Notes under the pieces: generated by a model
Database searches by the model: none
What the model was told of the DNA's origin: nothing
Seen by the model: the letters and a program-made list of their open reading frames with translations, nothing else
Position numbers and translations under genes: made by a program
Shown: piece by piece, positions 32,459 to 44,891 of the stretch
Position numbering within the stretch: position 1 is the stretch's first letter
Layout: every line of letters starts with the position of its first letter
Origin: Phytoseiulus persimilis
Taxonomy: Eukaryota; Arthropoda; Arachnida; Mesostigmata; Phytoseiidae
Assembly: GCA_037576195.1 (NCBI GenBank)
Contig: CM075101.1
Location: 4,402,001-4,466,000 of the forward strand
Direction of reading: 5' to 3'
DNA: 64,000 nt

Positions 32459-33232
32459 TCATTTAAGTTTCGCCTTGTAGCTCCTGTAGTAGAAGTTGAC
32501 GAACAGAACGAGGATCGCGAAAACTGCACCCTGCCAGAAGTGTACAATGCCACGTGGATAACCGCACTCTTTGAACATCGGAACAGAAAGGTGAGCCAGC
32601 ATAAAGAAGAACTGGATGATCTGAACTTTCGTCAAATGTTTCTTCCACCACAAATATCTCTGGACTTCAGGGCCCAATGTGGACAGAAAATAGTAGGTAT
32701 ACATTATAGCGTGGACAACCGAATTGAGGCACAGAGTGAACACCACGAGGTTTGCGAGACCGAAGTAAGCTGAGCCCCAAGAGGCTGTTACGACAAGAAC
32801 GTGGTGGAACACATGGAGAACGGTGATTTGTTGTTGTTTTTTCCGCAACACGAAGAACACAGTATCGAGGAAGTCGATAACGCGTAGCCACCAGTAGTAG
32901 AAGGTGAAGTCCATGAGCTGCATGGCATGGAGATCGGTTCGTCTATCGGGAGGTGTGCAAACGATCGAGTTTCCCATCACGAAATAGAAGTGGTGGAAGA
33001 TCGTGATGGCAAACCCCACGCTGAGCACGATTTGAAGCACATTGTAAAATCGAGTGATCCATGTGAGCTGATACGGCTTCCGGTGCTTCATGTATTTGGG
33101 ACCCGCGTGGAATACCACGAAGAGGTACGTGAATATCAAAACCGCCAATGTTCCAGGCCTTGCCGAGTACCAACCTCCAACACGCGGATCTCGCTCGAAC
33201 ACGTAGCCTTCCGGGAATCCTTGGAGCTTCAT
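32459..33232 (-). CDS. Very-long-chain fatty-acid elongase, ELOVL family (copy 2)
   Basis: This is the paralogue of the elongase at 28799-29572: same 257 codons, one amino-acid change (Phe6 here) and only a handful of nucleotide differences, including a silent change in the penultimate Leu codon. The HVFHH box, LDT motif, NSVVHAIMYTYY and KAKLK tail are all intact. The gene is expected to act in the ER in acyl-CoA elongation like its twin. Upstream, the site occupied by a solo LTR in copy 1 is empty, so this copy should keep the ancestral promoter spacing. A TTTATTATTC on the plus strand near 32376 provides AATAAA on the gene strand. Confidence 0.95.
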   Translation of the reverse strand: MKLQGFPEGYVFERDPRVGGWYSARPGTLAVLIFTYLFVVFHAGPKYMKHRKPYQLTWITRFYNVLQIVLSVGFAITIFHHFYFVMGNSIVCTPPDRRTDLHAMQLMDFTFYYWWLRVIDFLDTVFFVLRKKQQQITVLHVFHHVLVVTASWGSAYFGLANLVVFTLCLNSVVHAIMYTYYFLSTLGPEVQRYLWWKKHLTKVQIIQFFFMLAHLSVPMFKECGYPRGIVHFWQGAVFAILVLFVNFYYRSYKAKLK

Positions 33233-33990
33233 GTTGCGATTCTTCCTCTCTTCGGGCTAACGCAGCCTCCTGTATCGTCCGTTGAGTTGTTGAACGCACC
33301 CGCTGTTGTTTTTTCGTTGTTTCTTCTTCAGTGGAATCTAACGCACTGAACACCGATTCTTGAAACGAGCAACGTGAATATCTTGTTCGAGCGTTCGGAA
33401 AGCAGCTCTCGATTTAGGCTCATCTCTCACCCCTTGTTTTATACTCTCTGGACGGAGCTGATTGAGTCCAACTCAGTTATTCACACGCTTGCCCTGATCT
33501 TTCAAAAGTACACCGCTTTACTTCAGCTGTGCGGAGCGCCTCGACTGATTCTCATCAAGTTCAACGGCCCTCTCGGGCCGCATTCGCAATATTGGCTATC
33601 GAGTACCGGCATGGTCAAATCTCTAATTGCATCGCTGTTCTGAGGTTGAGCGCCTTCAGAGATCGCGAAGGGGTGGAGTTATTGACGCTCGTCCACATCG
33701 AAGATTATGGCCTCCTGGCCCGCGTAATCTGTTTCTTACGTTCCTATAGGAGCGACTGTTCGAATGCGCCGTCTCGAATGATCCAAACGCTCACATGGTG
33801 CTTCAGACGTGTCTCGGGCGGGCACCTAGGGAGATTTCGCGGGCCGTTTGTGGTGCTATAAATGTAAGGAATTCCAATGGAGGGCGCCGAGAGTCTTCGA
33901 AGAACGCCGAGTTGGGTTGTTTGTCTTTCGGTCAATCACGAATATGCGGAAGAAATGCCCGAGTTGCGTCTCATTGAGTTCCCATAATCA

Positions 33991-35981
33991 AACGAAGAGA
34001 GGTTCGCGACAGCTTCGCAGCGGGGCGAAGTCCTATTCGGTTAAACTTCGGGATCATGAAATACAGTATGTATTCGATTCCCACGATGAGTTTTTGATTT
34101 TGTGACCCGTTCGAGTTCGATTAGGACGAAGCGGCAAGTATGAATAGTCGAAGAGGAGGAAGTGCAGCAGGTATCAGATTGATCGAGCGCCTTGGCGATC
34201 AGATTTTCCACGGAAGTGATGCCTGATCGGGCCATTAGTCTCCTGTTCGCTCGAGCGGATAATTTTTCATCACTGGTGGTCAGCTCCAAGCGTGTCGAAC
34301 CCCGAGCAAAGAATGGGGAATGAGCTACGAAAGTTGGCTGGTTCCACCGATAGCCGAGGCCTCCAACTCCGTTTCATGCTCGTCGTATCTCTTAGACGAT
34401 GCTGAGCATATCCTGCGCATCCAGTTCCTCGTCATACTGGGGGGAATCCGTTGGACTCCCAGCCGCCCCAGGAAGCAAATAAGTCTACGTGAAACTGAAC
34501 CTGATCACTCCATTCCGCCCTACGGATCAACTCTGCTGTGGAAGGGGTTGGATTCGAAGTGCCGAGCCGCGAACCCAAGGGGCGAGCACTTACCGTAAGA
34601 GGATCTCGCTCAACCCTGATGCCAAAGATGGTCGATGGCTCATAGACTTTCGAGACTTGACATCCGTTCCTTTCAGCCTCCCCAGAATTCATGATCGTCG
34701 GTCGGGCGCTAGTTGAACGGAGTTGAACCATATCTATCTGAGCGACGACGGAATTTCTCTCATCACTCCAGAACCTGAGCTCATTACAGATCAAACGGGA
34801 GTTTTGAATGAGGCAGGAACTCTGTGCTCCAACCCTGCGGCGAGAATGAACAAGACTCCGCTTGGATCAGAACTGCAGGGTTCTCGAGTAATGCTTGCTC
34901 CTGCGACCTTCGATTCCGATCCCTGGTGAATCAACACGAGTACGACCGGAGTCGAGTTTCATGAGAACGACACTTGAAACGGCCCTGAGAAATGGACAGC
35001 CCCTCCGCTGAAGGGGGCGAAACTGACCTCACCTAATTCAAGAGCTCGGATTTCGCTCATCAAGCTGGATTCGGGAATCCGTTTGCTGTTCAGAAGCGTG
35101 CGGCATGTCTCCATTCCACTCCGATTTCTGGCCTCCGGTCCGAGAAATCACAGCCTTTTTTTCCAGGTGAGGGATGACGATTTACGCTGCAGGATGGCGT
35201 CGTGTTCCTTCGGAGTCGGTCAAAAGCAGAGGATCACAAGAGCCCGTGGGAGAATATCTCATATGATTTCGGATGCACCGCGTCTGTCAACGGTTGCTCG
35301 CCCTTGTTGTGAGCATCATGCCGGATGGGGCTGATCCGCGGTAGCTGAGTGAAATTGCACCCTCCCCCAGAACTCTGCCGTCGGAACGGCTCCCGGGCTT
35401 GTTGAGAAGCTTGTTTCGTGAAGTTCTCGTTGTATGTATGTACACGCGCATCAATTAAGAATTCCCGTCCTGGTTGCTGTCGGGGTAACTCAAATCCTGA
35501 CCCGCGCGTGAGTGCGAGGGCTGGGCGCGGGGAAAAAACTCGATGTCGGCGAAAGTCGGCCCATGGGCCAGCTACTCGACATTCCTGTCCCAAGATCACT
35601 CGATTACTCTTCCCATATTACAACCACCAGCTTACGCGCCGTTGAGCTCCCATCGGATTCGGCGTCCGTCGAATAAGCGCCCGTTCCGAAGAATTAGACT
35701 GTGCTGACAGTTGTTGCTGTATTCCGGCTCTGCTCCAAACAAATCCTTCGTGGCCGTAGTTCGAAAATCTTATAAGCTGTCGCATGTTATTCAATCGAAG
35801 GAATCCACTCTGGGTTAAGGGAAGTTCGATTTCTGTGAGGGAAACCGTGCTCGCTCCACCGTCTTCTTCCAGCAGAGACGCATTTTTCGAGCGGTTCCCA
35901 AACTCTCGATCGGTTATTGCTGTCCTCTGTAGGGCCTTTGCTTAGACCCACACGATTTACGGAAAACGAAGAGCGCGGACG
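33991..35981. other. Non-annotated stretch between the duplication and CCDC124
   Basis: Candidate frames occur on the minus strand at 34041-34289 (extendable upstream to a possible acceptor near 34345) and 34432-34794, and on the plus strand at 34320-34598. None has a recognised domain and they cannot be chained by phase with confidence. Confidence 0.3.
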
Positions 35982-36824
35982 ATGCCGAAAAAACTTTCCA
36001 CAAACCAGAAGTCAGTGGATGCTCGAGCGAGGAAGGACGCGGCGAAACAAGCTGAGAAAGATCGGGTGCAAAAAGCAAAGGAAGATGAACTCTGGCGCGA
36101 CGACGATAAACAGGTGAACTGTTAATCTTTGTGGTGGGTGCAAGCTGTAGGAATCCTCCATCCATCTAAATGGAGGTTTGCATCTAGGTGGCGAAAAAAC
36201 AAGCGCGCAAAGAGGAGAAGGAACGGAAGGATGCCGAGGAGAGAGAACGCAAGAAGGAACGTGAGAAACTCCTGCAAGAAGAAATGGCTCAGCTGAAGGG
36301 AAAAGAAGCCTCGAAACCAACGCAGAAAGTCACCCGAGCTCAGATTGAGAAGACGTTGCTCGAAGCGAGCTCAAGCACCACACTGAGAGACAACAACGTC
36401 GTCAGACAAGATCTTGTGCTGGAAAATCTGAACAGGGTAGGTTTCTCAGATCGAGCCCGAATTTCTCGTGTCTCCGAATTTGTTCGGGCCCCACTTGCGT
36501 CTACGATTCTTCCATCCGGGAACTTTCCAGGTCGCCGAAGCAGGAGACGCGGCCCGTACCATGGACGAAGCCATCACCCTACTGGAGAATCTTAACACAG
36601 CTGAGCCCACTATCGACCGTCATCCCGAACGTCGTTTGAAAGCAACCTTCGAGGCATTCGAAGCGGCTAGATTGCCTTCGCTGCGAAGCGAGTTTCCCAA
36701 TATGCGACTTTCGCAACTTCGTCAAATGATACGGAAGGAATGGCAGAGATCACCAGAGAATCCTTTGAACCAGAGAGTTCTCGCGTATAACGCGAAAGCG
36801 AGTCGCCAGCCGGAAGACGAGTGA
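35982..36824 (+). CDS. CCDC124: CCDC124, ribosome-associated coiled-coil protein (3 exons)
   Basis: Exons are 35982-36113, 36188-36436 and 36531-36824, all at phase 0 with GT-AG borders, giving 224 residues against about 223 in vertebrates. The N-terminus MPKKLSTNQKSVDARARK is followed by a long Lys/Glu/Arg-rich coiled coil (residues 10-90). Then come KVTRAQIEKTLLEA and the conserved C-terminal block DRHPERRLKATFEAFEAARL and PNMRLSQLRQMIRKEWQRSP, ending with NPLNQR. CCDC124 (yeast Lso2-like) binds idle 80S ribosomes and assists their recovery; in animals it is also reported at the centrosome and midbody. An AATAAA at 36972-36977 probably ends the transcript. The gene converges on GTPBP1, and stop codons are about 490 bp apart. 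Confidence 0.95.
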
Positions 36825-37314
36825 GCGCCGCGAAGTCCACCCGACAGCTCGATGTGATAAGCTGAGCATCTAGACTACATCAATGTGGATCGTATCAGGT
36901 ACTCCAACGCCCCTGGTGTTCGAACGCCTGTACGTACCTCTTCTCAAGTCTAAGCTGGAATGAGGAAGTTGAATAAACAGGGCAGGAGCAATTGATAATT
37001 TATCGTCTGACGAGTGAAGTGATTTTGTCTTCTCCGTTCGGCTCCTCGAAACGATTGCCCACCGATGGCTTAGTGCGTTTCGCAGCCTGATGTGCCGGGC
37101 TTCTCCGAATCGGGGGCGGCGTTACTGACGATCCTGAAACAGTTCACGGAACACGACAAGCCTACCAACGAAAAAACGCCATTGAGAGAAAAGGGGCTCC
37201 AAATTTACTCTCATTTCACCGGGCGTTTCTGATTTGCGATGACCGGATACAGCATGATTCAAACATGAAAACACTCCTTTGGGGAAAATCCGACGAGAGG
37301 GATGAACAACCTCT

Positions 37315-39648
37315 TCAGGCCACCTCGACAGGCTTGCTATTAGCATCCGCCGCGTGTTTTTCACCGAAAGATTTCTTCTGATGCTTGCCAGATTCACTTG
37401 AGCTCTGTGCCTCGTGTTGATGGTGTCCATGCTGGTGTCTTTGTGGTTTCTGAGGCTTTTTCGCCGCGCCAGGACCACCCGGGGTGACGAGAATTCGGAT
37501 CACGTTGCCAACGGCTTTGGTTCGTCCTTCACGGAACACCATCCGCATCCCCGGACGCACGTACTCTGGATTTTTGATGAACCGGAAGTGAACAAGAGCT
37601 TTGTCTCCAGTGCGTAAACAATCCATCGACATCTCAACAATAGTTGCGGTTTGTCGGATACTCCCGCAGTGAACCATGGCTTGATAGCGAGGTGATATGG
37701 TGGTTGGATGATGGAGCACGAGTATTTCGCCCTCGAATTCCCAGCAGCTTTGAGGATCCCCGATGCTTTGGGAGAGCAGAACCATTCCTTTCCGGATGTC
37801 GGAGCGTTTCACTTGTTTCTTCAGGGCGAATGACGCCGTCTGCCCTGCGTGGACTTGCTTGACCGGCATTCTCTTGCGGTGAATCGACTTTATTTGAACA
37901 GGTTGGAAGCGCCCCAAAGGATCAGGTCCCAGGAGGAGTGTCTCATTCAAGTGAACAACACCTTTCAGCGTTGTACCGCTCACAACTGTTCCCACCCCAG
38001 GTACGCTGTACGTGTCGTCGATTTGGAATTCACACGGCTCGTCATCCAAGAAACCGGGCATACGCGTTGTCAAGAGATTCATGAACATTTTCAAGAGATC
38101 CAGGTTTTCGCCGCTCACATTGGACACCTGGAAATTGATGACAAGAGAGTCAATCATAGTTTTTGAGGTTGACTACGCGTGCGACCTTCAGAAACTAGAG
38201 CTTGACATCAGTCATACCTTGAATATTGGACATAGCCGCTCTGAAACAAAGTTCGTAGCGCACACCACGACATCATCTGGGTTGTGGACGATCACTGGAA
38301 TTTTTCTACAGCCCGGTGATTTGAGGATCTTCACCAGGAGTTTCATGGTGTCGCTTAGAACATTTGCCGGACACATGTCAACTTTCGTCACCACAACGAA
38401 TACCGGTACGCTGAGAGCAAGAGCTAGTCCAAGATGTTCCTTCGTCATCCCAACGACTCCGGCATTTGCTCCAACCTGAAATGAGCAGCATCGTTCGCAT
38501 GATGAGATAATCATCTCGGAGTCCCTCTAATATCACGAAAACCATGGGGAGCCGACCATACCATGAGCATCGTGAAATCGGGAGCATGACCCGTCATCCC
38601 GAAAATTGTCGTTTTCAGATAACGCTCGTGGCCCGCGAGATCAATGAAGGTGATAACTTTCGAAGATTCTTCACAAATCTTCATCCAATCCAATTGGCCA
38701 GCGTGTGCGTCGGGTTTGTTGACCACGTTCCCAACAGAATCGAATCCGAGAATATCGTTCCCCACTGATGACGTCCTCCCAGATTCCATTTCGTGTTTAT
38801 GACGGAAGAGTTTCTGTCGGGCCAGGCCTCGGCCATTGTCGAGTTCACCATGAGTTAGAACTCCCAACAAAGTAGATTTCCCAGCATCCACATTGCCGAC
38901 GACCGCAACCCTGCGAGAACAATGTGCTCGTTTGGGTCGGGAAAGCTGAAGATACTTTTAATTCCCGGTGCAGCATTCCACTGAATGAATCTCACTCACC
39001 TCACTTCCTGAAAATCGTCGTTTTGAGGTTTACATCTGATCAGATATTCTGCAACTTCACCGGCGACTTCCTTGCGTGTTCGTAACAGGACGCAATCGCA
39101 GTCCTGACTGGCAACAATCGATTTGAGGGTTGCGACCGATGCTTCCAACTCTGACGGGGCGAGTCCTCCCTCGTCGGAGCCCTTGCCGATCTGCAAGAGG
39201 GAGCGCTTTCTTACAAATCGACTGAATATGCTTCATGAGGACGTGGATCTCGATAGCAGTCATGGACAAGATCACGCCGCAGAGAAGGGCGAGTCAGGCA
39301 GCACTGATGATCACCTCATATATGGTTTCTCCGTGTCCTCGTTTCAACCTCTGCGCCAAATCATTTAGCAGAACCTCGAACTGCTCCTCCGAGGGTGCGA
39401 CCAAGGCATTCTGAAAGGGAAACGATCCGAGGATTGGAACTTAGAAGGAGAACCCTCGGTCATGACTCGGCAGGGTATGACTTATTCACACCGGTATCGA
39501 GCAGGTTTCCGTTGGATCGGCGGCGAAACACGGACACCGCGCTAACCTTATCTGAGAGTGCCTCCACTGGCACCGTCTCTGAGCCTAAAAGAGGCGCTTG
39601 GAAGAATTCTACGGATTTAATGCTTGTGTCTTCGACGATAGACGACAT
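37315..39648 (-). CDS. GTPBP1: GTP-binding protein 1, translational GTPase (6 exons)
   Basis: Minus-strand exons: 39648-39547, 39410-39315, 39190-39000, 38910-38562, 38475-38218 and 38127-37315, in phase, about 602 residues (human about 669). The G domain begins with [20 protein letters not shown] (P loop near residue 135), then [11 protein letters not shown], the G3 motif [13 protein letters not shown] and TKVDMCP as G4. The beta-barrel part has [31 protein letters not shown] and [13 protein letters not shown]. It then reads [20 protein letters not shown] and [11 protein letters not shown]. This is the EF1A-like family of GTPBP1/2, linked to mRNA decay via the exosome and to resolving stalled ribosomes. 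The C-terminal tail is His/Gln/Lys-rich. The N-terminal exon ([12 protein letters not shown]...) is the least certain because this region is poorly conserved. Confidence 0.95.
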
Positions 39649-40743
39649 CCTGCAGCTCCGCTATGCTCGTCGCTTCGATTGTTGGCCGTATTCAACCGAT
39701 GTTCCGTAATCGCTCCTCTATCCACCTGAGATTTCTCAATTTGGGTAGGACAGCTGCGTCAGTCATCAGGATTCTGAAACAAACTATCAGCATTACATCA
39801 GCCTGAACAATCTGCCGAAATCAACTCGGCTGGGGAGTTGTTCAAAGAAAGTCTTCGCCATCGAAGGAGAGATTCTCTCCAGGGAGAGAATTCTCCTCTG
39901 AACAACGTTCGTTGGTAAGCAGCCATTAGTAGGCGGTTCATCGACTTGGTTTCCCAACTTTTGGTATCATTCCAAAGTCGATAGAAGCTGCTGTTGGAGT
40001 CATACTGGAAAAAGAGCTGCTCACCGACAGGACTCGATCGGCTTTTCGGGGGGCAACGGCACACTCAACAGACTTATGCGCTGATTCCGGAACAGCTGTG
40101 ATCAATCCACTGCGGGTCACTTCAGCAGCAGTCAGTGGACGAGGCGACCAGCACCATATGATGTGGTGTCGAGCTGTCGGACAGCAAAGCAAGACACCTA
40201 GCGGGATCGGATGCAGGGTTCAACGGTTTGGAAATATTTTTCGAATTTTCGCAGATTTTTCCGCCCAGTCGGTCGTCCTGGCGCGAGTTCAGCCCATGCG
40301 AAGCAAATACAGCTTATCGGGGATGTGAGCGTTTATCAATTCGGAGAGGAATTCGACTTCCAGCGAGTGAACTCGAATCCGTCAAATCAGCGGGAAGCTG
40401 TCTGGCGGTATGTGAACGCCGAAAGCCTTCCCTATATTCCCTATACGGGGTGCGGACGGCTCGATCCACTCGATGTGGTTGCGATGCAGTGAATCATACT
40501 TTCCGAGGGAATCCTGACCGTGAGGGCCCCCCTTTAGCCCTGTGTGTCTTGCAGCGCCGCAGCCCAGCCGGGTCTGTCCTCATTACGGACACCTCGCCGG
40601 AACCCGATGGCACACGGGACACGGACTTCGCGATCCCATGTGTGTCTCGGGCGCGGAGAACCTTTGTTGATCAAAACAATCTCGCCGACTGTGCGTGGTG
40701 AAACCGGAGGTGAACGGTTACCACCGGAGATATTGCACGAATA
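39649..40743. other. Intergenic region between GTPBP1 and MRPS5 (divergent promoters)
   Basis: Two head-to-head genes flank this 1.1-kb gap, so it should hold both promoters. Several 60-157 codon frames occur (for example plus 40211-40492 and 40228-40701) without recognised motifs. I cannot support a gene here. Confidence 0.35.
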
Positions 40744-42421
40744 ATGTTCCGCATAGCTGCACTCGCAGGGCAGCTCTCTCGATTGTCACTCACACCCCAG
40801 GCTTCGACCAATCTGCAGTTCAGGTCTACAAGTTTCTTCGCGAAACTTTCCGCGGAACAAATTTGGAAAGGAGTTACATCTGTCAGTAATGCGGGTCGCA
40901 AGAGAGGACGAGCAGCAGGGAGCAGTAGGAAGACTGCTAAAGATTTGAATCGAGGACAGGTATGGGAGAATCGTAATTAATGCCATACAGCATGAAACCT
41001 CTCATTCGGAATGCTGATAGTTGTTTTGCATCAACAGTTCGTCGGTGTCGGTAAAGTGAACATGGTATGGCCTGGCTTGAACGCTCCAGTACTCAGAGGC
41101 AGAGAAGTCATCTCAAGAAAGAAACTGGACCCTGATCCGGAACGCGAGCAGCGTCTCATAGCCTTGCGAACCAAATCAACTGGTTCGAAGATAGCAAAAT
41201 TATCACCATTGGAAAGAGGTTCGCGACAACACGAGAGACGATTTCTCTGAAGCGCCCCATATGACGCCCAGATCTACTGAGCCGCGGTCAGATCGCTCAA
41301 TTCATGTCAACTTTCGGTTCTCAGGTTGGAGTGGCACGAAAATCTGTGGACGTTCCATCGGACCACCGGATCCGGTTGGAGACGAAAAATTCGAACAATT
41401 CAAATCATGTGTGGTGAAAATGGCGATGGTGGCTGTGATGAGGAGCAACACGGGTCGTACGCGACGGCACAAATCCATTGTCATTGTCGGCAACGGAAAT
41501 GGCCTGGTGGGCTTCTCTGCCGCGACGGCCTCGGATGCGCGGTCGAGTCTCCGCAAGGCGAAGAATAAAGCTGCTCGGAGCCTCGTTTATTTCGACCGCT
41601 TCGAAGATCACACTGTGCTCCACGATTTCTATACCGAATGGGGGAGCTGTAAACTGATCGTTAAGAAAAAACAGCGGGGTTTCGGATTGGTCTGTCAACG
41701 CGTCGTAAGAGAATTATGCAAAGTGATTGGTGAGCAAACTAGTGGTTCGGGGGCGGTGATTTCAAACACGCGTCATCCACCAGGATGACGTCGCCAAACT
41801 CCGAGCCTAAGAATATGATGAATCGCAGGAATCAAGGATCTTTACGTCAAGCTTGACGGTCGCCGCACGCATACTCTGTCGGTAATTCGAGCTTTCCTGC
41901 TGGGATTGCACAACCAACGTACGCATCAGAGTATTGCGGAAGAGAAACGCCTGCATGTGGTCGAGTACCGACCGGAGTACGAATATTTTCCCAAAGTCGT
42001 CGCATCCCCGAAGAACGCCCCGGTTCGTTTGGAAGAGGAGATACTCCCGAACGAAGAACTAGATTTCGACATGATCATCAGTGGAGGTGAGTGAATTTAC
42101 AGCAGTAGCTAGGTCAACTATGAGCTTCTGTCCGCACAAATACCGCATCGGTGGCTATTCAAGGACTTGAAAGCTTGAATCGAGACCAAGAAATTTCAAA
42201 GCGGGAGTCGCGTTTCAGGCAAACTCGTGAGAATGCCCAGAAAGAAGGAGCCTTTCTATTGGAAGCTGCCAGGTTACGAGACCTATAAGAAAAAAACTGA
42301 TCTTTGGAAAAATGCTCGCCGGACGCGTTTGAGGATTGTCAAACGTTATGGTGGCTACAAGAGCTTCCTGACTCTCCAGGAGGAAGAAAGGAAACGGAAG
42401 GAGGCTGCAGAAGCTCAATGA
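40744..42421 (+). CDS. MRPS5: Mitochondrial small-subunit ribosomal protein uS5m (5 exons)
   Basis: Exons 40744-40959, 41038-41218, 41325-41729, 41829-42086 and 42219-42421 join in phase to 420 residues. The N-terminus (MFRIAALAGQLSRLS...) looks like a mitochondrial presequence. TSFFAKLSAEQIWKGV and KDLNRGQ follow, then VNMVWPGLNAP and GWSG...SIGPPDP. The S5 double-stranded RNA-binding domain has KSIVIVGNGNGLVGFS, KAKNKAARSLVYFDRFEDHT and KKKQRGFGLVCQR. The S5 C-terminal domain begins at IKDLYVKLDG. The animal-specific tail reads RMPRKKEPFYWKLPGYETYK, ending in a Lys/Glu-rich helix. It is a core protein of the 28S mitoribosomal subunit. An AATAAA at 42450-42455 follows the stop by about 30 bp. 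Confidence 0.95.
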
Positions 42422-42726
42422 TATAGGTCTTGTTTGAAGTGATACATCGAATAAAGTTCGTTCGACAGACACGGAGCCGACGAATTCCTCTCTCGCATTC
42501 GAAGGATTTATTGTATCAATCTTCCATGAGGTTAAGAAACCTTCCGCCTTGTCAATCAAAATCTCGGGAGCTTCGGGAATTTTCCATCTGGCGCCTCCAC
42601 CACGAGCCTCAATGGTTCTCACGCATATAGTTCCTGATAGATGTGAGCGGGTCGTTGATCGAGATCCTTGGTGATGTTGATCCAGGACTGGAATGGTATC
42701 ACGTGATCTCTGCTAGATTCAAGTGG

Positions 42727-44891
42727 TCAGAGGCCGACATATAACAACTCATATTGAGTTTTGATCCGTGGAAAACGCAGTCTCAGAAGCTCCATCAAGC
42801 CCACATCTCCAACGGCCAGGAACCGGAGAGATTCGCACGCTGTTACCAGTTCCACCACCGCGTCTTTCATCGATTGGGTGGGCGTCGTTCTAAAATGCAA
42901 TCCTGAGGAGTGAACGTGAGCATTCAGTGATAGTCAGCCGGGCTAATGTTTCCCTTAGACGCACTTGCGTATCGCAAACACAGTCGTCAGCAGAACTCAC
43001 CAGCCATATAGACTTGCTTCAGCAAGTTGACTCGGAGAACGTCGCAGATCACCTTCAGCAGCCCATCGCCGTGACCGACAAATTCCACGATGAACTGTTC
43101 GAGATTTTCGGAACCTTCGGTACAGAAGGAAATGAATGCGTCAGAGCGGACCTCGTCGCTTCTCTTGGCCAGAGCCCATTTGATTAATTCGTTGAAGAGC
43201 TGGTGGGCAAGTCGCTCTCACCATTAATAAGTGTTAGGAAATCCCGGTCGGCTCGTTCGGCCGTGTATTGTGCCGGAGGCACGAAACGAAATCTCTTCAG
43301 GTTTTCGAAAGGACTGAACTTGAACTGTAAGGGGATTTCCCTCGAGAAGATGATCGACCAGCCAGGAGAAGACTCAGAATGGCGCTATACACAATCGAAG
43401 GGCGACTGACTCACCCCCGAGTGGTTCAGAGATACGCACTCGATGATTCCTAGGGAGTCCAGATTGGGACAAAGTGACGAAATTTCATGGATGTCTATCC
43501 CATGGAAGCCATGGAGACACAGTTCATGAAGTTGGCAGCCAATCTGAGAACGGACGATGTTTTGCGAGGGCGTTGGCAACGAACATCTGAGTTCGAGGAG
43601 AGCCAGTGCTGCTTTCTACCCGATCGACATGCTTGCCCGCTCTTACCTCGAACAGAATCATCTGCAGACTCCTGCAGTAGTCTCCGAAGTCATACTTCGC
43701 GATCCATTTGAGGCGAAGCCGCGAGAGGTGAGCGAACTGATTCAATATAGCTATGCAATCGTGATTGTCCAGGATCATATCGACTTCTCGGAGGTTTGGA
43801 AAAACTTCGACCGCTATTTGGACACTGATACTCGTCGCTACTGCAAATTTCAAGGCAGGGCTGCCTGAGCAACTGGTCTCCTGAGGAAATTGCTTGTCAA
43901 GAGTGGAATACATGATCAGGGACGAGTAAAAGTACCACGGAAATGGGTGTTCCCTTGTTCAGAACCATAGACAAGGCACCCTAATGAGACTTTCTCGATG
44001 CGAGGATAACGTTTCCTTATTCCATCATTCAGAAAGTCAGCTTCGTGAAGGCGGATCAGGGCGTCGGAAACATCTGCGTCGACGAATTTCAACAGAGGGC
44101 ACTTCTCCAGCAAGTGGCAAATGAATCGCAAAGTAGGCGCTGAATATAAATCTCCATAACGGAAGGTCCGCAGGCGCGGCCATATGTGATCTGTGAATCA
44201 ATCAGGGTATCATCGGAGGCAAAGCGAACGACGAGCTCCTGTTTGTCTCCTTCTACCAGCATTCAAATTTGGAGGCATCGATGACTAGGCATTCTGAGAT
44301 CGTTGAATCCCGACACAAGGATACCTCGGTTTCGATTCTTGATTATGATTTCATTGAGTTGGTAGGCACACTGCGAGTTCAAGGTGAGCTGTTCCAATCT
44401 CCTCAATGCTGAGAGGATCAGCAGATCGTTCAGGCGAATTCCAAGGGTGACTCGCCTCAAAGTTACGCAGTTGGCTTCTATGAGTCGGTCGACGCAGTGC
44501 AGGGCTCTGATCACGACTTCTGGAGTCCGACCAGAAACCTCCACCCTGTCGACTTCAAGCTCCTGCGAAAAGCAATGTTGAAACAGAGCTACCTATCGCT
44601 TGCGAGATCTGATCGTCTGAGCAGTGGTGATACCTTCAATTTGCCCTTGGTCTTTCTCATCATCAACGAGAAATCTTTCGCCGTTGTATGGAAGTTCCAC
44701 AAGCTCAATCTATCCAATTGATTGCTCCGCAGAATGAATGCGATGTGGCCGTAGCGAACGATTCCGTCGGGCACTTCCACGGTCATGCATGCTTCCAAGA
44801 GATCTTGGAGGAGTCCACTCGGCAGAGTATCGACGTTAGATGCAAGCACCTGCGGAGGGCGAACACAGCTCCGATAGCGAAAAATCACTAA
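42727..44891 (-). CDS. Leucine-rich-repeat protein (F-box/LRR-like), multi-exon, 5' end unresolved
   Basis: A chain of minus-strand exon-sized frames carries leucine-rich helices with LRR spacing: LRRVTLGIRLNDLLILSALR, RRLEQLTLNS, LRFICHLLEKCPLLKFVDAD, FPNLREVDMIL, FAHLSRLRLKW, LHELCLHGFHG, LCPNLDSLGIIEC and LRFLAVGDVGLMELLRLRFP. Approximate exons: 44891-44634, 44562 to about 44290, about 44150 to 43950, 43913 to about 43540, 43579 to about 43430, about 43180 to 42990, and about 42900 to the stop at 42729-42727. Donors at 44633 and near 42990 and the acceptor at 44563 are clear; the others are approximate. An F-box is not visible, and the first exon probably lies further right. F-box/LRR proteins serve as SCF ubiquitin-ligase substrate adaptors, but that role is only inferred from the repeat type. 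Confidence 0.6.

Larger units (their letters stand above)
30588..33990. repeat. Duplication block C (flank as in A, plus ELOVL copy 2 as in B)
   Basis: The first part (30588-32401) corresponds to block A and the second (32372-33990) to block B, so C is the only complete copy. It lacks both solo LTRs and carries an LTR-gag fragment at 30779-31311 not present in A. Confidence 0.9.

Noticed and set aside
32463-32651. Minus-strand frame overlapping the ELOVL gene in another frame (also at 28692-28991)
   Set aside because: It is a shadow of the elongase coding sequence.
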